Shown here piece by piece: positions 9,223 through 17,822 of a DNA stretch of 64,000 bases. Location of the stretch: contig NZ_JAULRT010000032.1 in NCBI RefSeq assembly GCF_030518215.1, positions 186,001 to 250,000 of the forward strand, given 5' to 3'. Position 1 is the stretch's first letter, and the number at the start of each line of letters is the position of its first letter. Origin of the DNA: Gilvimarinus algae. GTDB lineage: Bacteria > Pseudomonadota > Gammaproteobacteria > Pseudomonadales > Cellvibrionaceae. The translations under genes and the position numbers were made by a program. The notes beneath the pieces were generated by a model. The model did no database searches. It was not told where the DNA came from and saw nothing but the letters and a program-made list of their open reading frames with translations.

Positions 9223-10902
9223 TTACCACCAGAGCGCGAGCCGAAGCCAATCGATGATGTCATGAAGCCAAATCCAGGCGAGCGAGCGTTTACCCGCTCT
9301 GATTTTTGCGGTTCCTGTCATGCCGGGTCTTAACAGGTCGCTGGGCGCTCTGAGCTGAGCTTCAACGCGAAAATAATTGCGTCCGGCTCTGACGCTGCTG
9401 ACCGGAGTAATGCGCTCCACGGTGAATCCAAAGCGCTGCTCCGGGAGGCTGACCAGCGCAACAGACCCCTCTTGCTCGAGTGCGACTTTTGCGATGTCAC
9501 GCTCGTCGACGTAAATCACCACCCGAAAGCCATCTGTGCTCGCAACTTCAAACAAAATGTCGCCGCGATTGACCGGCCGGCCAAGGGATTGGCTGATGTC
9601 GTCTGACACGAGCAGGCCGGAAATGGGAGAGCTCAGCTCTGTGCGCTCCAGAGTTTCATCGAGCAGGGCCAGGCGGGCCTGTGCCTGCTCGATTTGGGTG
9701 GATTTGATTGCGGCTTCGGCGCGTTCACCGTTGGCCAGGGCGTTGTTGTATTCCTGTCGATACTGCTGCAGTTCACTTACCTGTTGGCGGCGCTCGAGTT
9801 GCAGGTCGTTCTGTTTTAGGCGCGCCAGAATCTGGCCCTCTTGCACCGTATCTCCGGGGCGAGCACTTATGGACTCCAGATAGCCGTCCAGGGCGGCGGT
9901 GATGCTGACCTTGCGGCTGCCCTCAAGCTCGGCTTGGCCGGCAATGCGGTACTCAAAGGGCAAGCTCAGGATCAGGGCCAGCGTCAGCAAGGCGCCTCCG
10001 GCAGCCCAGAGCAGACCGCGGCGGTTCTGCCTTAAAGCCTGCTTTACCCATCCGGCGTTCCCGCCACCGGTGCGCAGGGCCAGCCACTGAGCGAGGGCGG
10101 GCAGCAGCGATTCGAGTTGGCGCTGCGCACTTTCTCCCTCCGTGTGTCTGTCTTGGAACATCAGAGTGATGACGCCCTGAGTGTGCTCGCCGCTGCGCAG
10201 CAGCAGCGACTCCACCCGCTTATATCCGGTTTCGCGTAGTAGCTGGCGGTGAGCGTCCAGCTCTGGTTTGTCTATATCGGGGGCGCTAATATTGCTGTTA
10301 GCGCGATTCAGGCAGCTCTCTTCCATGGCGCGAGTTAGCCTGCGGTAATCATCGGTGTGACGATTGATCTCGGCGGTGTTGGATATCGCCAAGATACGGG
10401 TTTTCTTTGCCCCGTAACTGGCCAGAGCTACCCGATCGGCGCCGAGCTGGTGGCAGAGTCGGTTGACGAGCAGGTTGGCGGCCTCATCCAGGTCGCGCGC
10501 TCGCAGAAGCTCATACAGTAATGGCTCCGTGGCCGGAGTTTGCTCGACGGTGCAAAGAGGCAGCCACTTTTCCGCCCACTTGATCTTTGCGAGGCTGCGC
10601 GTCAAACGCGCGCGGTTCTGTACAGTGGCGGTGATCACTGTCACGCCCCACAACCGCTCGCCGCTGAACAACGGGTGCGCTAGGGCGACATCCCGGCCGT
10701 GTTGACTGAGGCTCAATCTGCCACTCGCCTTGGCCTTTTGCCCCGCCTGCACTAACTCCCGCTCTGGTACTTGGCCCTCGGGCCAGCTTGCGAGGATCTT
10801 GAGATGGCCTTGCTCGAGCTGAAACAAAACCGCCTTTTGCGTGTCTGGCAAAAGGTGGCGCAGCAGTTGAAGCCAGCTGGTGTAAGAGGGCGTATTTGGC
10901 AT
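9223..10902 (-). CDS. GAF-HlyD membrane-fusion protein
   Basis: This 559-residue protein has an N-terminal cytosolic half of about 265 residues. It contains a GAF-like segment (RDLDEAANLLVNRLCHQLGADRVALA onward). A single membrane span follows at about residues 280-300 (RRGLLWAAGGALLTLALILSLPF). The rest is a HlyD fold: lipoyl half, coiled-coil hairpin, second half and beta-barrel with a FRVVIYVDERD segment. The frame stays open to 11004, but I prefer the ATG at 10902. An upstream ATG at 10947 lies inside a good -10 hexamer, and GAGG sits just before 10902. It is the first gene of the cluster. An intracellular sensory domain on an adaptor suggests the export step could be gated by a cytosolic signal, which is inference. 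Confidence 0.82.
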   Translation of the reverse strand: MPNTPSYTSWLQLLRHLLPDTQKAVLFQLEQGHLKILASWPEGQVPERELVQAGQKAKASGRLSLSQHGRDVALAHPLFSGERLWGVTVITATVQNRARLTRSLAKIKWAEKWLPLCTVEQTPATEPLLYELLRARDLDEAANLLVNRLCHQLGADRVALASYGAKKTRILAISNTAEINRHTDDYRRLTRAMEESCLNRANSNISAPDIDKPELDAHRQLLRETGYKRVESLLLRSGEHTQGVITLMFQDRHTEGESAQRQLESLLPALAQWLALRTGGGNAGWVKQALRQNRRGLLWAAGGALLTLALILSLPFEYRIAGQAELEGSRKVSITAALDGYLESISARPGDTVQEGQILARLKQNDLQLERRQQVSELQQYRQEYNNALANGERAEAAIKSTQIEQAQARLALLDETLERTELSSPISGLLVSDDISQSLGRPVNRGDILFEVASTDGFRVVIYVDERDIAKVALEQEGSVALVSLPEQRFGFTVERITPVSSVRAGRNYFRVEAQLRAPSDLLRPGMTGTAKIRAGKRSLAWIWLHDIIDWLRLALWW

Positions 10903-10942
10903 ATTCCTCACTATAGGCCAGTTTGTTATCGCTTTTTTATCT

Positions 10943-10972
10943 ATCATATAAGCGAATGGCGCAATATGCCAC
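10943..10972 (-). promoter_or_regulatory. Candidate sigma70 promoter of the GAF-HlyD/M50/giant-protein cluster
   Basis: On the minus strand, -35 GTGGCA (10972-10967) and -10 TATGAT (10948-10943) are 18 bp apart. Transcription would begin near 10936, leaving a short leader before the ATG at 10902. Confidence 0.45.
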
Positions 10973-11061
10973 ATTTGTGTGATATTTGAGCGGCAGGAGG
11001 CCAACCCAACCCGCTCTTCGACTAGACTCTCGGGCGCAAGGTATCGGTGCTATTAATGTTT

Positions 11062-11073
11062 GACAACGTTGTC
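11062..11073. promoter_or_regulatory. LacI/GalR-type operator palindrome
   Basis: GACAACGTTGTC is a perfect 12-bp palindrome with the central CG and AAC/GTT arms typical of LacI-family sites. It lies 28 bp before a TATACT hexamer (11101-11106) and 142 bp before the sugar transporter. That placement suits a repressor of the transporter. No LacI-family gene is in the window, so the regulator would act in trans. The 10903-11215 gap otherwise holds only the two candidate promoters. Confidence 0.6.
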
Positions 11074-11100
11074 TTTGCGGGGTACTGTCGCCGATACGGG

Positions 11101-11106
11101 TATACT
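11101..11106 (+). promoter_or_regulatory. Candidate -10 box for sugar transporter
   Basis: TATACT matches the sigma70 -10 consensus at five of six bases. I see no good -35 at 16-18 bp. The LacI-type palindrome just upstream would overlap polymerase binding. Confidence 0.35.
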
Positions 11107-11215
11107 TGCTGTACGAAGGCGAAGACTTCAGAGTGCAAGGGCATCTATAACCTCAAAGAATAACGACGCTGAAATGCCTGCATTAGCGGGTATGGCTGGA
11201 ATTGGGTAAATCGAT

Positions 11216-12574
11216 ATGACTGAGCAAAAATCATCGCAGTTTAGCGGAAGTGTGGCTGTGCCTATGGCCATCGTGGCTGGCCTGTTCTTTATTTTCGGGT
11301 TTATCACTTGGCTGAACGGGGCGCTTGTGCCCTTCTTGCAGACCCTGTGCGACCTTTCCGCGTTTCAGGCTATGTTGGTGGCCTCGGCTTTCTATATCGC
11401 CTATGTGGTGATGGCGCTACCTATGGCGACGATCATCGAGCGTACCGGCTATAAAAATGGTATGTCCCTCGGTCTGTTTATTGCGGCCGTAGGTGCTCTG
11501 ATTGTGATTCCAGCGGCCTATGCGCGCGAGTTTTCGATTTTCCTGCTGGCTCAATTTGTTATAGGCTCGGGCTTGACCATTTTACAGACGGCCTCCAACC
11601 CTTATGTCGTGAAGTTGGGGCCAGCAGAATCTGCAGCGGTGCGCATCAGCGTCATGGGTACGCTCAATAAGGGCGCGGGCATTGTCGCGCCTATTGTGTT
11701 TTCCATCTTAGTACTTTCCGGCATTGATGGTGTATCAGAGGCAGAACTTGCCGTTTTGAGTGAGTCGGCACGCGATGCCAAGCTTGATGAGTTGTCTCAG
11801 CAGTTGGTCGGCCCCTACATTGGCATGGCTATTAGTCTGGTAGTCCTGGGGCTCGCAATGTTCTTTGCGCCCATCCCCGATATTGAAGACGAAGTACTCG
11901 AGGGGCAGGAAAACGACAGCATCAGTATGAGCGGTGTTTTCCAGTTTCCGTCGTTGGTTTTCGGTGCCCTGGCCTTGTTTTTCTACGTGGGCGTCGAGGT
12001 GATTGCGGGCGATGCGATCGGACTTTTGGGTAAGCAAGCTGGCTTGCCGAACTCTATTAACTCATCCCTGACGTCGCTGACCATGGTATTCATGGTGATT
12101 GGCTACATTACCGGTATGCTGACAATTCCGAGATTTATCAGCCAGCAGGCCGCTTTGATGTTGTCGGCGGTGCTGGGGATTATTTTCTCGCTGCTGGTGA
12201 TTGTGATGCCGCTTGAACTGAATGTGGCTCCGGGTCAGACGGCGACTTTTGCCGATATTCCGCCGGCGGTTTATTGCGTAGCCTTGATGGGGCTGGCTAA
12301 TGCTATGTGCTGGCCGACGATCTGGCCGCTAGCGCTGAACGGCCTGGGGCGCTATACCTCAAAAGGTGCGGCTCTGTTGATCATGGGTATTGCCGGTGGT
12401 GCGGTACTGCCGCCTATTTACGGTCACTTTGCCGATACCGGAGATGGCCAGCTGGCGTTCCTGGTGGCGGTGCCAGCTTACTTGTTTATCTTGTTCTATG
12501 CGCTGAAAGGTCACAAGATGGTGCGTTGGAAGAACGGTGATGCCAGCAACGCTGAGGCCGCCGAGCGCGCTTAA
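11216..12574 (+). CDS. FHS-family sugar:H+ symporter (glucose/galactose/fucose-type MFS permease)
   Basis: This 452-residue, roughly twelve-span inner-membrane protein carries family features. These are FGFITWLNGALVPFLQ in the first span and the LQTASNPYVVKLGP block with the RISVMGTLNKGAG segment near span five, as in FucP/GluP proteins. The substrate cannot be fixed from sequence; hexoses or amino sugars are likely. It is monocistronic and preceded by a LacI-type operator. A bidirectional terminator lies between it and the convergent deacetylase gene. Confidence 0.88.
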   Translation: MTEQKSSQFSGSVAVPMAIVAGLFFIFGFITWLNGALVPFLQTLCDLSAFQAMLVASAFYIAYVVMALPMATIIERTGYKNGMSLGLFIAAVGALIVIPAAYAREFSIFLLAQFVIGSGLTILQTASNPYVVKLGPAESAAVRISVMGTLNKGAGIVAPIVFSILVLSGIDGVSEAELAVLSESARDAKLDELSQQLVGPYIGMAISLVVLGLAMFFAPIPDIEDEVLEGQENDSISMSGVFQFPSLVFGALALFFYVGVEVIAGDAIGLLGKQAGLPNSINSSLTSLTMVFMVIGYITGMLTIPRFISQQAALMLSAVLGIIFSLLVIVMPLELNVAPGQTATFADIPPAVYCVALMGLANAMCWPTIWPLALNGLGRYTSKGAALLIMGIAGGAVLPPIYGHFADTGDGQLAFLVAVPAYLFILFYALKGHKMVRWKNGDASNAEAAERA

Positions 12575-12601
12575 GCTTGCACAGTTGCCGGTTACGAAGG
12601 A

Positions 12602-12629
12602 AAAGCCCAGACCAATGTCTGGGCTTTTT
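12602..12629. terminator. Bidirectional rho-independent terminator
   Basis: AAAGCCCAGAC pairs with GTCTGGGCTTT around a short CAAT loop. A T-run follows on the plus strand, and an A-run on the other side would serve the minus strand. It lies between the transporter stop and the convergent deacetylase stop (12630). Confidence 0.9.
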
Positions 12630-13409
12630 TTATTTGTCTGCGGGCTGCTGCGCATTGACGTGGCGCATGATGGTCCTGTAGGTGTCTGTCCAGTAAATAT
12701 CGCGGTTGGCATCGAGAAACGTGAGCAGCTCGGCGTGGGCTTCACTGGAAACCGCGAGATGATCGCCACCGATTCCGTGAAAAATAATTTGAATTAGCCC
12801 TCCATCTTTTGCCTCACGTTTTACAAAGTCAATCAACTCTTTGCCGCTTTGCCCGTCTGGCAGTGCCAGGGAAGAAAATCCCTTTGGCAGGCTTGTCTCT
12901 GCACCTTTAATGGAAATAAACAAATCGCGTACGTCCGGGAGATAATTTCCGTCACTGGTTTCGGTATGTCCGCAAGGCGGTGTGAAAGTACGCTCTTGCT
13001 GGCCGTCGATGGCCAGCAAATAACCGTTGGCCAGCATGACTTCTGCGCGCATTTGGGCCCGGGTGCGTTTGTCCATATCATTAAAGGGGAGCACCCAGTC
13101 AGTGCCCGGCTGTGATTTGCTACAGGGGTGATAGAGCGTGTGGTTGCCAAGTTCATGGCCATTGGCCGCTGCGGTGCGCCATTCGCCCAGGCGTGCGCTA
13201 ACGACGTCGGAGGCGAGCGTCAGATAGAAAGAGCCTCTCAGGTTGTGTTGTTCCAGAGCCGGTATGGCATTGTCCAGTTGGCTGTTGAGCGCGTCGTCGT
13301 AGGAGAGACTGACGGCGGCCTTCTGACCGTTAGGCCAGGTGATCGTTGCTGAAGAGGCGGCGCTTGAGCAAAACAGCAAAGCGGCCGCTGCCCAGAGTGG
13401 TCTTTTCAT
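12630..13409 (-). CDS. Exported NodB-type polysaccharide deacetylase family protein
   Basis: This 259-residue protein has a Sec signal peptide (cleavage near SSAASSA, residues 15-21). The NodB fold starts with SLSYDDA, whose Asp pair is the metal/catalytic motif 1. HELGNHTLYH follows and supplies the metal-binding histidines of motif 2. A later FHGIGGDH segment could provide the C-terminal catalytic His. The family removes N- or O-acetyl groups from polysaccharides or peptidoglycan. A conserved TPPCGHTE stretch stands where motif 3 is expected. It is convergent with a sugar transporter, which fits carbohydrate processing, but the substrate is unknown. Confidence 0.85.
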   Translation of the reverse strand: MKRPLWAAAALLFCSSAASSATITWPNGQKAAVSLSYDDALNSQLDNAIPALEQHNLRGSFYLTLASDVVSARLGEWRTAAANGHELGNHTLYHPCSKSQPGTDWVLPFNDMDKRTRAQMRAEVMLANGYLLAIDGQQERTFTPPCGHTETSDGNYLPDVRDLFISIKGAETSLPKGFSSLALPDGQSGKELIDFVKREAKDGGLIQIIFHGIGGDHLAVSSEAHAELLTFLDANRDIYWTDTYRTIMRHVNAQQPADK

Positions 13410-13491
13410 TATCGTTCCTCTGAAGTGGGTGAGGCCTGAGAGTAGCCGATTTAGCCCGGCTGAGCCAGAGTTCAGCCGGGCACTCTAGAGG

Positions 13492-14352
13492 CTACTGCAG
13501 GGGCAGATAAATTTTAGTCACCAGCTGCGGGGGTGGCGTGTCGCGCGGATCGTTCAGATACTCTTCAAAGGGGGGTTCATTGCGGGCCTCCCGACCGGAA
13601 TGGGGCAGCCAGGAGCCATAGAGCCATTCATAAACCTGCTCAAGATCGGAGTAGGGACCAGTAAAAGTTAGCACTGCGCATTCCCCACCGCCTACCGCGG
13701 CGCAGGTGAAACCGGTGGGCAGGTCGTCTCCGGTGGTGCTGATGCCGGCCAGAGCCCGCAATTGGCTTTTGTCTTCAGAGCCTGGGTCATCGTAGTAGAT
13801 ACCAATGCTACGTGTGTCCGGTCCAAGCAGGCTGTGGCTTGAGGCCAGGGCGAATAGCTTTTCAAAGGTTTGACCAATATCCAAATAATCGCCTTGATGC
13901 GGTAAACCGGCAAGCGATACCGGAGTGACTTGGCTGATTTCAACGTTGTAGTTCATAGGGTAGTCCTTGAATTGAGTGGGGGTTGTCGAAGTCCAGTCTC
14001 CCGCTGGCAGTCGACGCTGTCTAAATCGGCTGGGTGGCTCGCCATAGGTGGTGGTAAAGGCGCGGGTCAGCGCTTGCGCACTCGCGTAACCGACTTCCTG
14101 GGCAATGGTTGCCACTGGGTGTGAACTCCGGCTGAGCAGACAGGCCGCTTGGTGCAGGCGCAGACGTTTGAGGCTCTGGTGCAGGCTCTCGCGCATCAGC
14201 TCCCGATAAATTCTCTGGAAGTGAAAGGGAGAAAAGTGGGCGATCTCGGCCAGTTTCTCAGCATCGAGATCCTCACCGAGGTGGTGCCAGAGATAATCCA
14301 ACACGCGAACAACGCGCTCGCGGTATTGCTCGAGGGTTACCGGCTTTCTCAT
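13492..14352 (-). CDS. AraC-family regulator with GyrI-like effector-binding domain
   Basis: The first ~110 residues are two AraC/XylS helix-turn-helix motifs (DLDAEKLAEIAHFSPFHFQRIYRE and PVATIAQEVGYASAQALTRAF). The remaining ~150 residues are a GyrI/SbmC-like small-molecule-binding domain. This resembles Rob/SoxS-like regulators of the multidrug or stress type. I start at the ATG at 14352 because AGGGAGAG lies just upstream; an in-frame ATG at 14409 lacks such a site. It is divergent from the lipoprotein gene at 14603. Targets are not evident. Confidence 0.85.
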   Translation of the reverse strand: MRKPVTLEQYRERVVRVLDYLWHHLGEDLDAEKLAEIAHFSPFHFQRIYRELMRESLHQSLKRLRLHQAACLLSRSSHPVATIAQEVGYASAQALTRAFTTTYGEPPSRFRQRRLPAGDWTSTTPTQFKDYPMNYNVEISQVTPVSLAGLPHQGDYLDIGQTFEKLFALASSHSLLGPDTRSIGIYYDDPGSEDKSQLRALAGISTTGDDLPTGFTCAAVGGGECAVLTFTGPYSDLEQVYEWLYGSWLPHSGREARNEPPFEEYLNDPRDTPPPQLVTKIYLPLQ

Positions 14353-14530
14353 TTTACTCTCCCTTCTCTTCGCGCAAAGCGCTGTCTGATCGTCACTGTA
14401 TCTTTTCACTGCTTGATAAATCCTGCGGACTTTTTCTTGACGTTGCCGTTGTCATATTTGCAAAGACTTTACTAGGAATGGATTTTTACATGCTTCACGC
14501 TACTCGACTTTACGTTTAGTTGATTGATTT

Positions 14531-14549
14531 CAAAAGAGTTTTTCTTTTG
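14531..14549. promoter_or_regulatory. Inverted repeat in the divergent AraC/lipoprotein spacer
   Basis: CAAAAGA, five bases, then TCTTTTG, immediately followed by a TATGAA hexamer. It could be an operator or a leader hairpin upstream of the lipoprotein gene. Nothing else stands out in 14353-14602. Confidence 0.3.
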
Positions 14550-14602
14550 GTATGAAACCTGCTCTAGCCTGCGCAACAGTCGGCAAATTATGGTGAAGGC
14601 AT

Positions 14603-16633
14603 ATGAATAATTTTACGGATGGCATTTCCCGCAAGACACGTTTGGTCAGTGCGCTCATGGCAGCCGCTTTGTTGGGGGCGTGTGGCGGAGGTTCTGACAG
14701 CGGCGGGAGTTCATCCTCGGTGGTGACATCGAGTTCGCAATCGAGTGTTTCTTCTGAATCATCGCAAAGCAGCTCGGAATCTTCCAGCAGTGCCGGCGGT
14801 GGAAATACAGCGCCTCTGGTGGATGCCGGAGTTGATATGTCGGTCGCCGCCGGAGAGGCCGTGACCCTCACCGCTCAAGCGCAGGACGACGACGGTGAAG
14901 TGGTATCCCTCATTTGGGAGCAGGTATCCGGCCCTAGAACGCCGCTTAATCCCGTGGATATCGATGAGGGGGTTTATTCTTTTCAAGCGCCTAATACCGG
15001 TGTTGATGCCACCGCGGCTATGCAATTTCGACTGACTGCTATGGACGATGATGGCGCTGCGAGTTCGGATACCGTTATGGTCACTGTGTCTCGAGTGAAC
15101 CAGCCGCCGGTGGTGGAAGTGGGCAATTTCCGCACCGTCGCTGACCAGAGCACAGTGACATTAAGTGCGACGGCTTATGACCCGGATGGCGAGATCGTCA
15201 GCTATCAGTGGCAGCAAGTGGATGGTATGGCCGTCGAGCTGAGCAACGCCACCAGTAATACGGCGAGTTTTACTTTGCCGGCACTTGAACAGCAAGAGCG
15301 TTTGCGCTTTTCACTTAGAGTTGAAGACGGTGAAGGCGCATCGGCTTCTGATGCCATTACGATTGTAGTGGCCAGTTCAGATGCTCCCATTGTGTCATTG
15401 GATTTCCCGCCAGTGAAGGGTGTATTTAATGGCTCAGATATCGACGTTTTCGGGAGTGTTAATCTTGCCGAAAGCGCCGAGCTTGACCGTGTAGTTGTCG
15501 ACGCGGGAGTGGCACCTGTGACGGCTACCATTACAGAGGATGGCCACTGGCGGGCCTCAGGCGTGCTTCTGCCAGAAGGCGTAGCCAGTGCCACAGTAGA
15601 GATCGCGGCCTACGACAATCAGGGGCGTGTCGGCTACGCCGAGTCCGAGCTTCGCCTCGGTGAGAATCTGCGTACCGGGTCAGGAGAGCTTTGGATTCAA
15701 TCTACCGCCATGGTGTTGTCTCCTGCCGGAGATCAGGCGTGGGTCTTGGCTGAAGGCACTCAGGAGAGTGACCGCAAGCTCTTGGCGATTGATTTGACCA
15801 CTGGTCACAGAACATCGAACATTACAAATTTCTCCGACCCGGAGCAGGGTCAGTCTGCTTCAAACTACACAGATATGGTTTACGACCCCAATTCCAATCA
15901 ATTTTATCTAAGCGCTTGGCGCGAGGAGGAAGTTGAAGATTCAGAGACCGGAGAAAGCTATTTACAGGCGATCGGTAGTTTGCACACTGTCAATGCGACC
16001 TCAGGTGTGCGGGCACAACTAGAGCTTTCGGGGCCTGAGGGGTTTGAGCTTCTTGCTCCTCAAGGTCTCTTTCTGCGCAATAGTGAAACTCTCTATGTGG
16101 CTGATGAATATGGTGCTCAAGTTTTAAAGGTCAATCCTGTATCCGGGGAGACCCAGGTGTTAGCTGATATCAATACATCGCTTGAGGCCCTAAATGCCCC
16201 AGTACAGGTCGCTTGGAGCGAGAGCAGTCAGCAACTGTTGGTAATGCAGAGCTCGACCGGAGCGGTCGATATGCTTGGGCTCGACCTAACCCAATCTCCC
16301 GCTTTCTCAAATCTTATTTCTGAGGGGGAAGATATATCCTTCGGTCCAGTGCCCTTAGAGTCCTCCGAAAGCTTGATAGTGGACGACTCTAGTTTACGCG
16401 CATTTGTTCTAACAACTGCGGCTGACAATGTCACGGAGGTCGACATTGCGTCCGGAGAGCGTGCCATCTTAGTGGAAGACGTTGATCCCCAAGGGGAGCA
16501 GTCCAAGGACATGGTGTACCACCCCACCAGCGGCGTACTCTACACTGTGGGCGGTGAGGACTATTACCAGCAGCTGTTGGCTGTAGATCCTGACAGCGGC
16601 GACAAAGTGGTTGTCAGTACCAGCCGCTTTTAA
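14603..16633 (+). CDS. Ser-rich-linker lipoprotein with PKD/Ig-like repeats and C-terminal propeller-like region
   Basis: This 676-residue protein has a lipobox LLGAC with Cys27, so it is probably a lipoprotein. Residues about 31-63 are a Ser-rich spacer, as seen in secreted proteins of carbohydrate-degrading Cellvibrionaceae. Two PKD/REJ-like domains follow at about residues 70-160 and 165-255 (PLVDAGxDxSVAAGEAVTLTA; DPDGEIVSYQWQQVDG). Residues about 260-345 are another beta domain. The C-terminal ~330 residues contain repeated LAID, LHTVN, LYVADEYGAQVLKVNPVSG and LYTVGGEDYYQQLLAVDP segments, like blades of a beta-propeller. A binding or scaffold role at the cell surface is inferred. Its stop shares TTAA with the convergent permease gene, and no terminator separates them. 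Confidence 0.82.
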   Translation: MNNFTDGISRKTRLVSALMAAALLGACGGGSDSGGSSSSVVTSSSQSSVSSESSQSSSESSSSAGGGNTAPLVDAGVDMSVAAGEAVTLTAQAQDDDGEVVSLIWEQVSGPRTPLNPVDIDEGVYSFQAPNTGVDATAAMQFRLTAMDDDGAASSDTVMVTVSRVNQPPVVEVGNFRTVADQSTVTLSATAYDPDGEIVSYQWQQVDGMAVELSNATSNTASFTLPALEQQERLRFSLRVEDGEGASASDAITIVVASSDAPIVSLDFPPVKGVFNGSDIDVFGSVNLAESAELDRVVVDAGVAPVTATITEDGHWRASGVLLPEGVASATVEIAAYDNQGRVGYAESELRLGENLRTGSGELWIQSTAMVLSPAGDQAWVLAEGTQESDRKLLAIDLTTGHRTSNITNFSDPEQGQSASNYTDMVYDPNSNQFYLSAWREEEVEDSETGESYLQAIGSLHTVNATSGVRAQLELSGPEGFELLAPQGLFLRNSETLYVADEYGAQVLKVNPVSGETQVLADINTSLEALNAPVQVAWSESSQQLLVMQSSTGAVDMLGLDLTQSPAFSNLISEGEDISFGPVPLESSESLIVDDSSLRAFVLTTAADNVTEVDIASGERAILVEDVDPQGEQSKDMVYHPTSGVLYTVGGEDYYQQLLAVDPDSGDKVVVSTSRF

Positions 16634-17676
16634 TCTCCCTGCTCCGGGCGGAGATCCCGTCCGGAGTCCGCTTTTGCTTGAGCCTCGGCAACCAGGACAT
16701 TGCCCCAGGAGCGTAGCTTTTCAAACCCCCCTAGGCACACAATCACTGCAACCATGGCGGCGACAATGCCCCAGAGCCCGAGCGACTCTTTCTCGGCAAA
16801 GCAGGTCCAGACAAACTGGCCAACGCAGAGGGTAGCAACCACCAGCAGTGTAGGTTTGCGGCCTATCAGCTCGACGATAAACACGCCCAGAGGTGCGCCC
16901 AGGGCGACCACGGGTGCTGCGGCTAGCCAATTTTCGTAGACGCCAGGCTGCCAACTGTTGCTCAGGCTCTTTAGGCCGACCCCGTAAACCGAGTTAAAGG
17001 CCATGATGACCACCGAGGTGGGGATCGCGATTTTCAGGTCGGCACGGCACAGCAGCACCAAGGCGGCGTAAATGACCATGTCGATGCCTACGCCCGTCAC
17101 CGACACGGCGAGGGCGCTCGCGCCCAGGCCCAGGGCAAAACCGACTTTGTGATCCCAGTGTTCATCAAAGTCGGTCATGCCGGTATGCCCGGCAATCTCG
17201 CCAATACGGTACAGGTGTAAAAGGCCAAAACTGCCCCAAATCACTGCGAAGGCGACTTTGATCCACAAATCTGTAAACAGTGGGGCGAGGAAGAAAATGC
17301 CCAGCGGTGTACCAAGTAAGGCCCCGACCGTTGCCCCTTTGAGCAGTGACCAGGCCAGAGGCTGACGCCGGGCAAAAATAAAAATGCTGGCGCTTACCAT
17401 GCCAATGGATTGCACGGCGAAGCTGAAATCGCGGCCAAGGCTTGCCGGCAAGTCAAAGAACAACACCAGTACAGGGAACCCCACGGTGCCGCCGCCCATT
17501 GGGGTGGAGCCAGCGGCGTAGCTGCCGGCGGCCATGGCGAGGGCTATTGGCCAGTGGTCTTTGGCGGCCTCCCAGGCCCCTTCGGCCTGAATGAGCCAAA
17601 ACCAGGTGGCGTAGAACAGTGCCAGCCACAGGAACCAGACCCAAAGGTGGGTTTTGGGGCGGGGATGAATGGACAT
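16630..17676 (-). CDS. TSUP-family (TauE/SafE) membrane permease
   Basis: This 348-residue multi-pass protein contains the family's glycine-rich GSTPMGGGTVGFP segment and the GLGASALAVSVTGVGIDMVIYAALVLL core. The family exports or imports sulfite, sulfoacetate, taurine-derived or other organosulfur anions. I prefer the ATG at 17676; a GTG at 17718 in the same frame has no visible ribosome binding site. The tail after residue ~335 is charged and cytosolic. The stop overlaps the convergent lipoprotein stop by a few bases. The substrate cannot be told from sequence. Confidence 0.82.
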   Translation of the reverse strand: MSIHPRPKTHLWVWFLWLALFYATWFWLIQAEGAWEAAKDHWPIALAMAAGSYAAGSTPMGGGTVGFPVLVLFFDLPASLGRDFSFAVQSIGMVSASIFIFARRQPLAWSLLKGATVGALLGTPLGIFFLAPLFTDLWIKVAFAVIWGSFGLLHLYRIGEIAGHTGMTDFDEHWDHKVGFALGLGASALAVSVTGVGIDMVIYAALVLLCRADLKIAIPTSVVIMAFNSVYGVGLKSLSNSWQPGVYENWLAAAPVVALGAPLGVFIVELIGRKPTLLVVATLCVGQFVWTCFAEKESLGLWGIVAAMVAVIVCLGGFEKLRSWGNVLVAEAQAKADSGRDLRPEQGD

Positions 17677-17753
17677 AGTCGCGTGAAACTCCAGCCACAC
17701 CTGTGCCAGCAGCGGCACGGTTTGGGCGCTATCATACGTTAAAGGCGGTCATT

Positions 17754-17782
17754 TTGGGATTTGCGCCTAAGTCAGCTATGAT
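17754..17782 (+). promoter_or_regulatory. Sigma70 promoter of the EAL gene
   Basis: -35 TTGGGA (17754-17759), a 17-bp spacer and -10 TATGAT (17777-17782), 40 bp before the ATG. Confidence 0.6.
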
Positions 17783-17822
17783 CGCATCTGTGGCGGAAAT
17801 TTCAACTTAAGGAGTCCCTGGC

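Noticed and set aside
9223-11004. Start of the GAF-HlyD gene at 11004, 10974 or 10947
   Set aside because: No ribosome binding site is seen, and the 10947 ATG lies in a good -10 box. 10902 is preferred.
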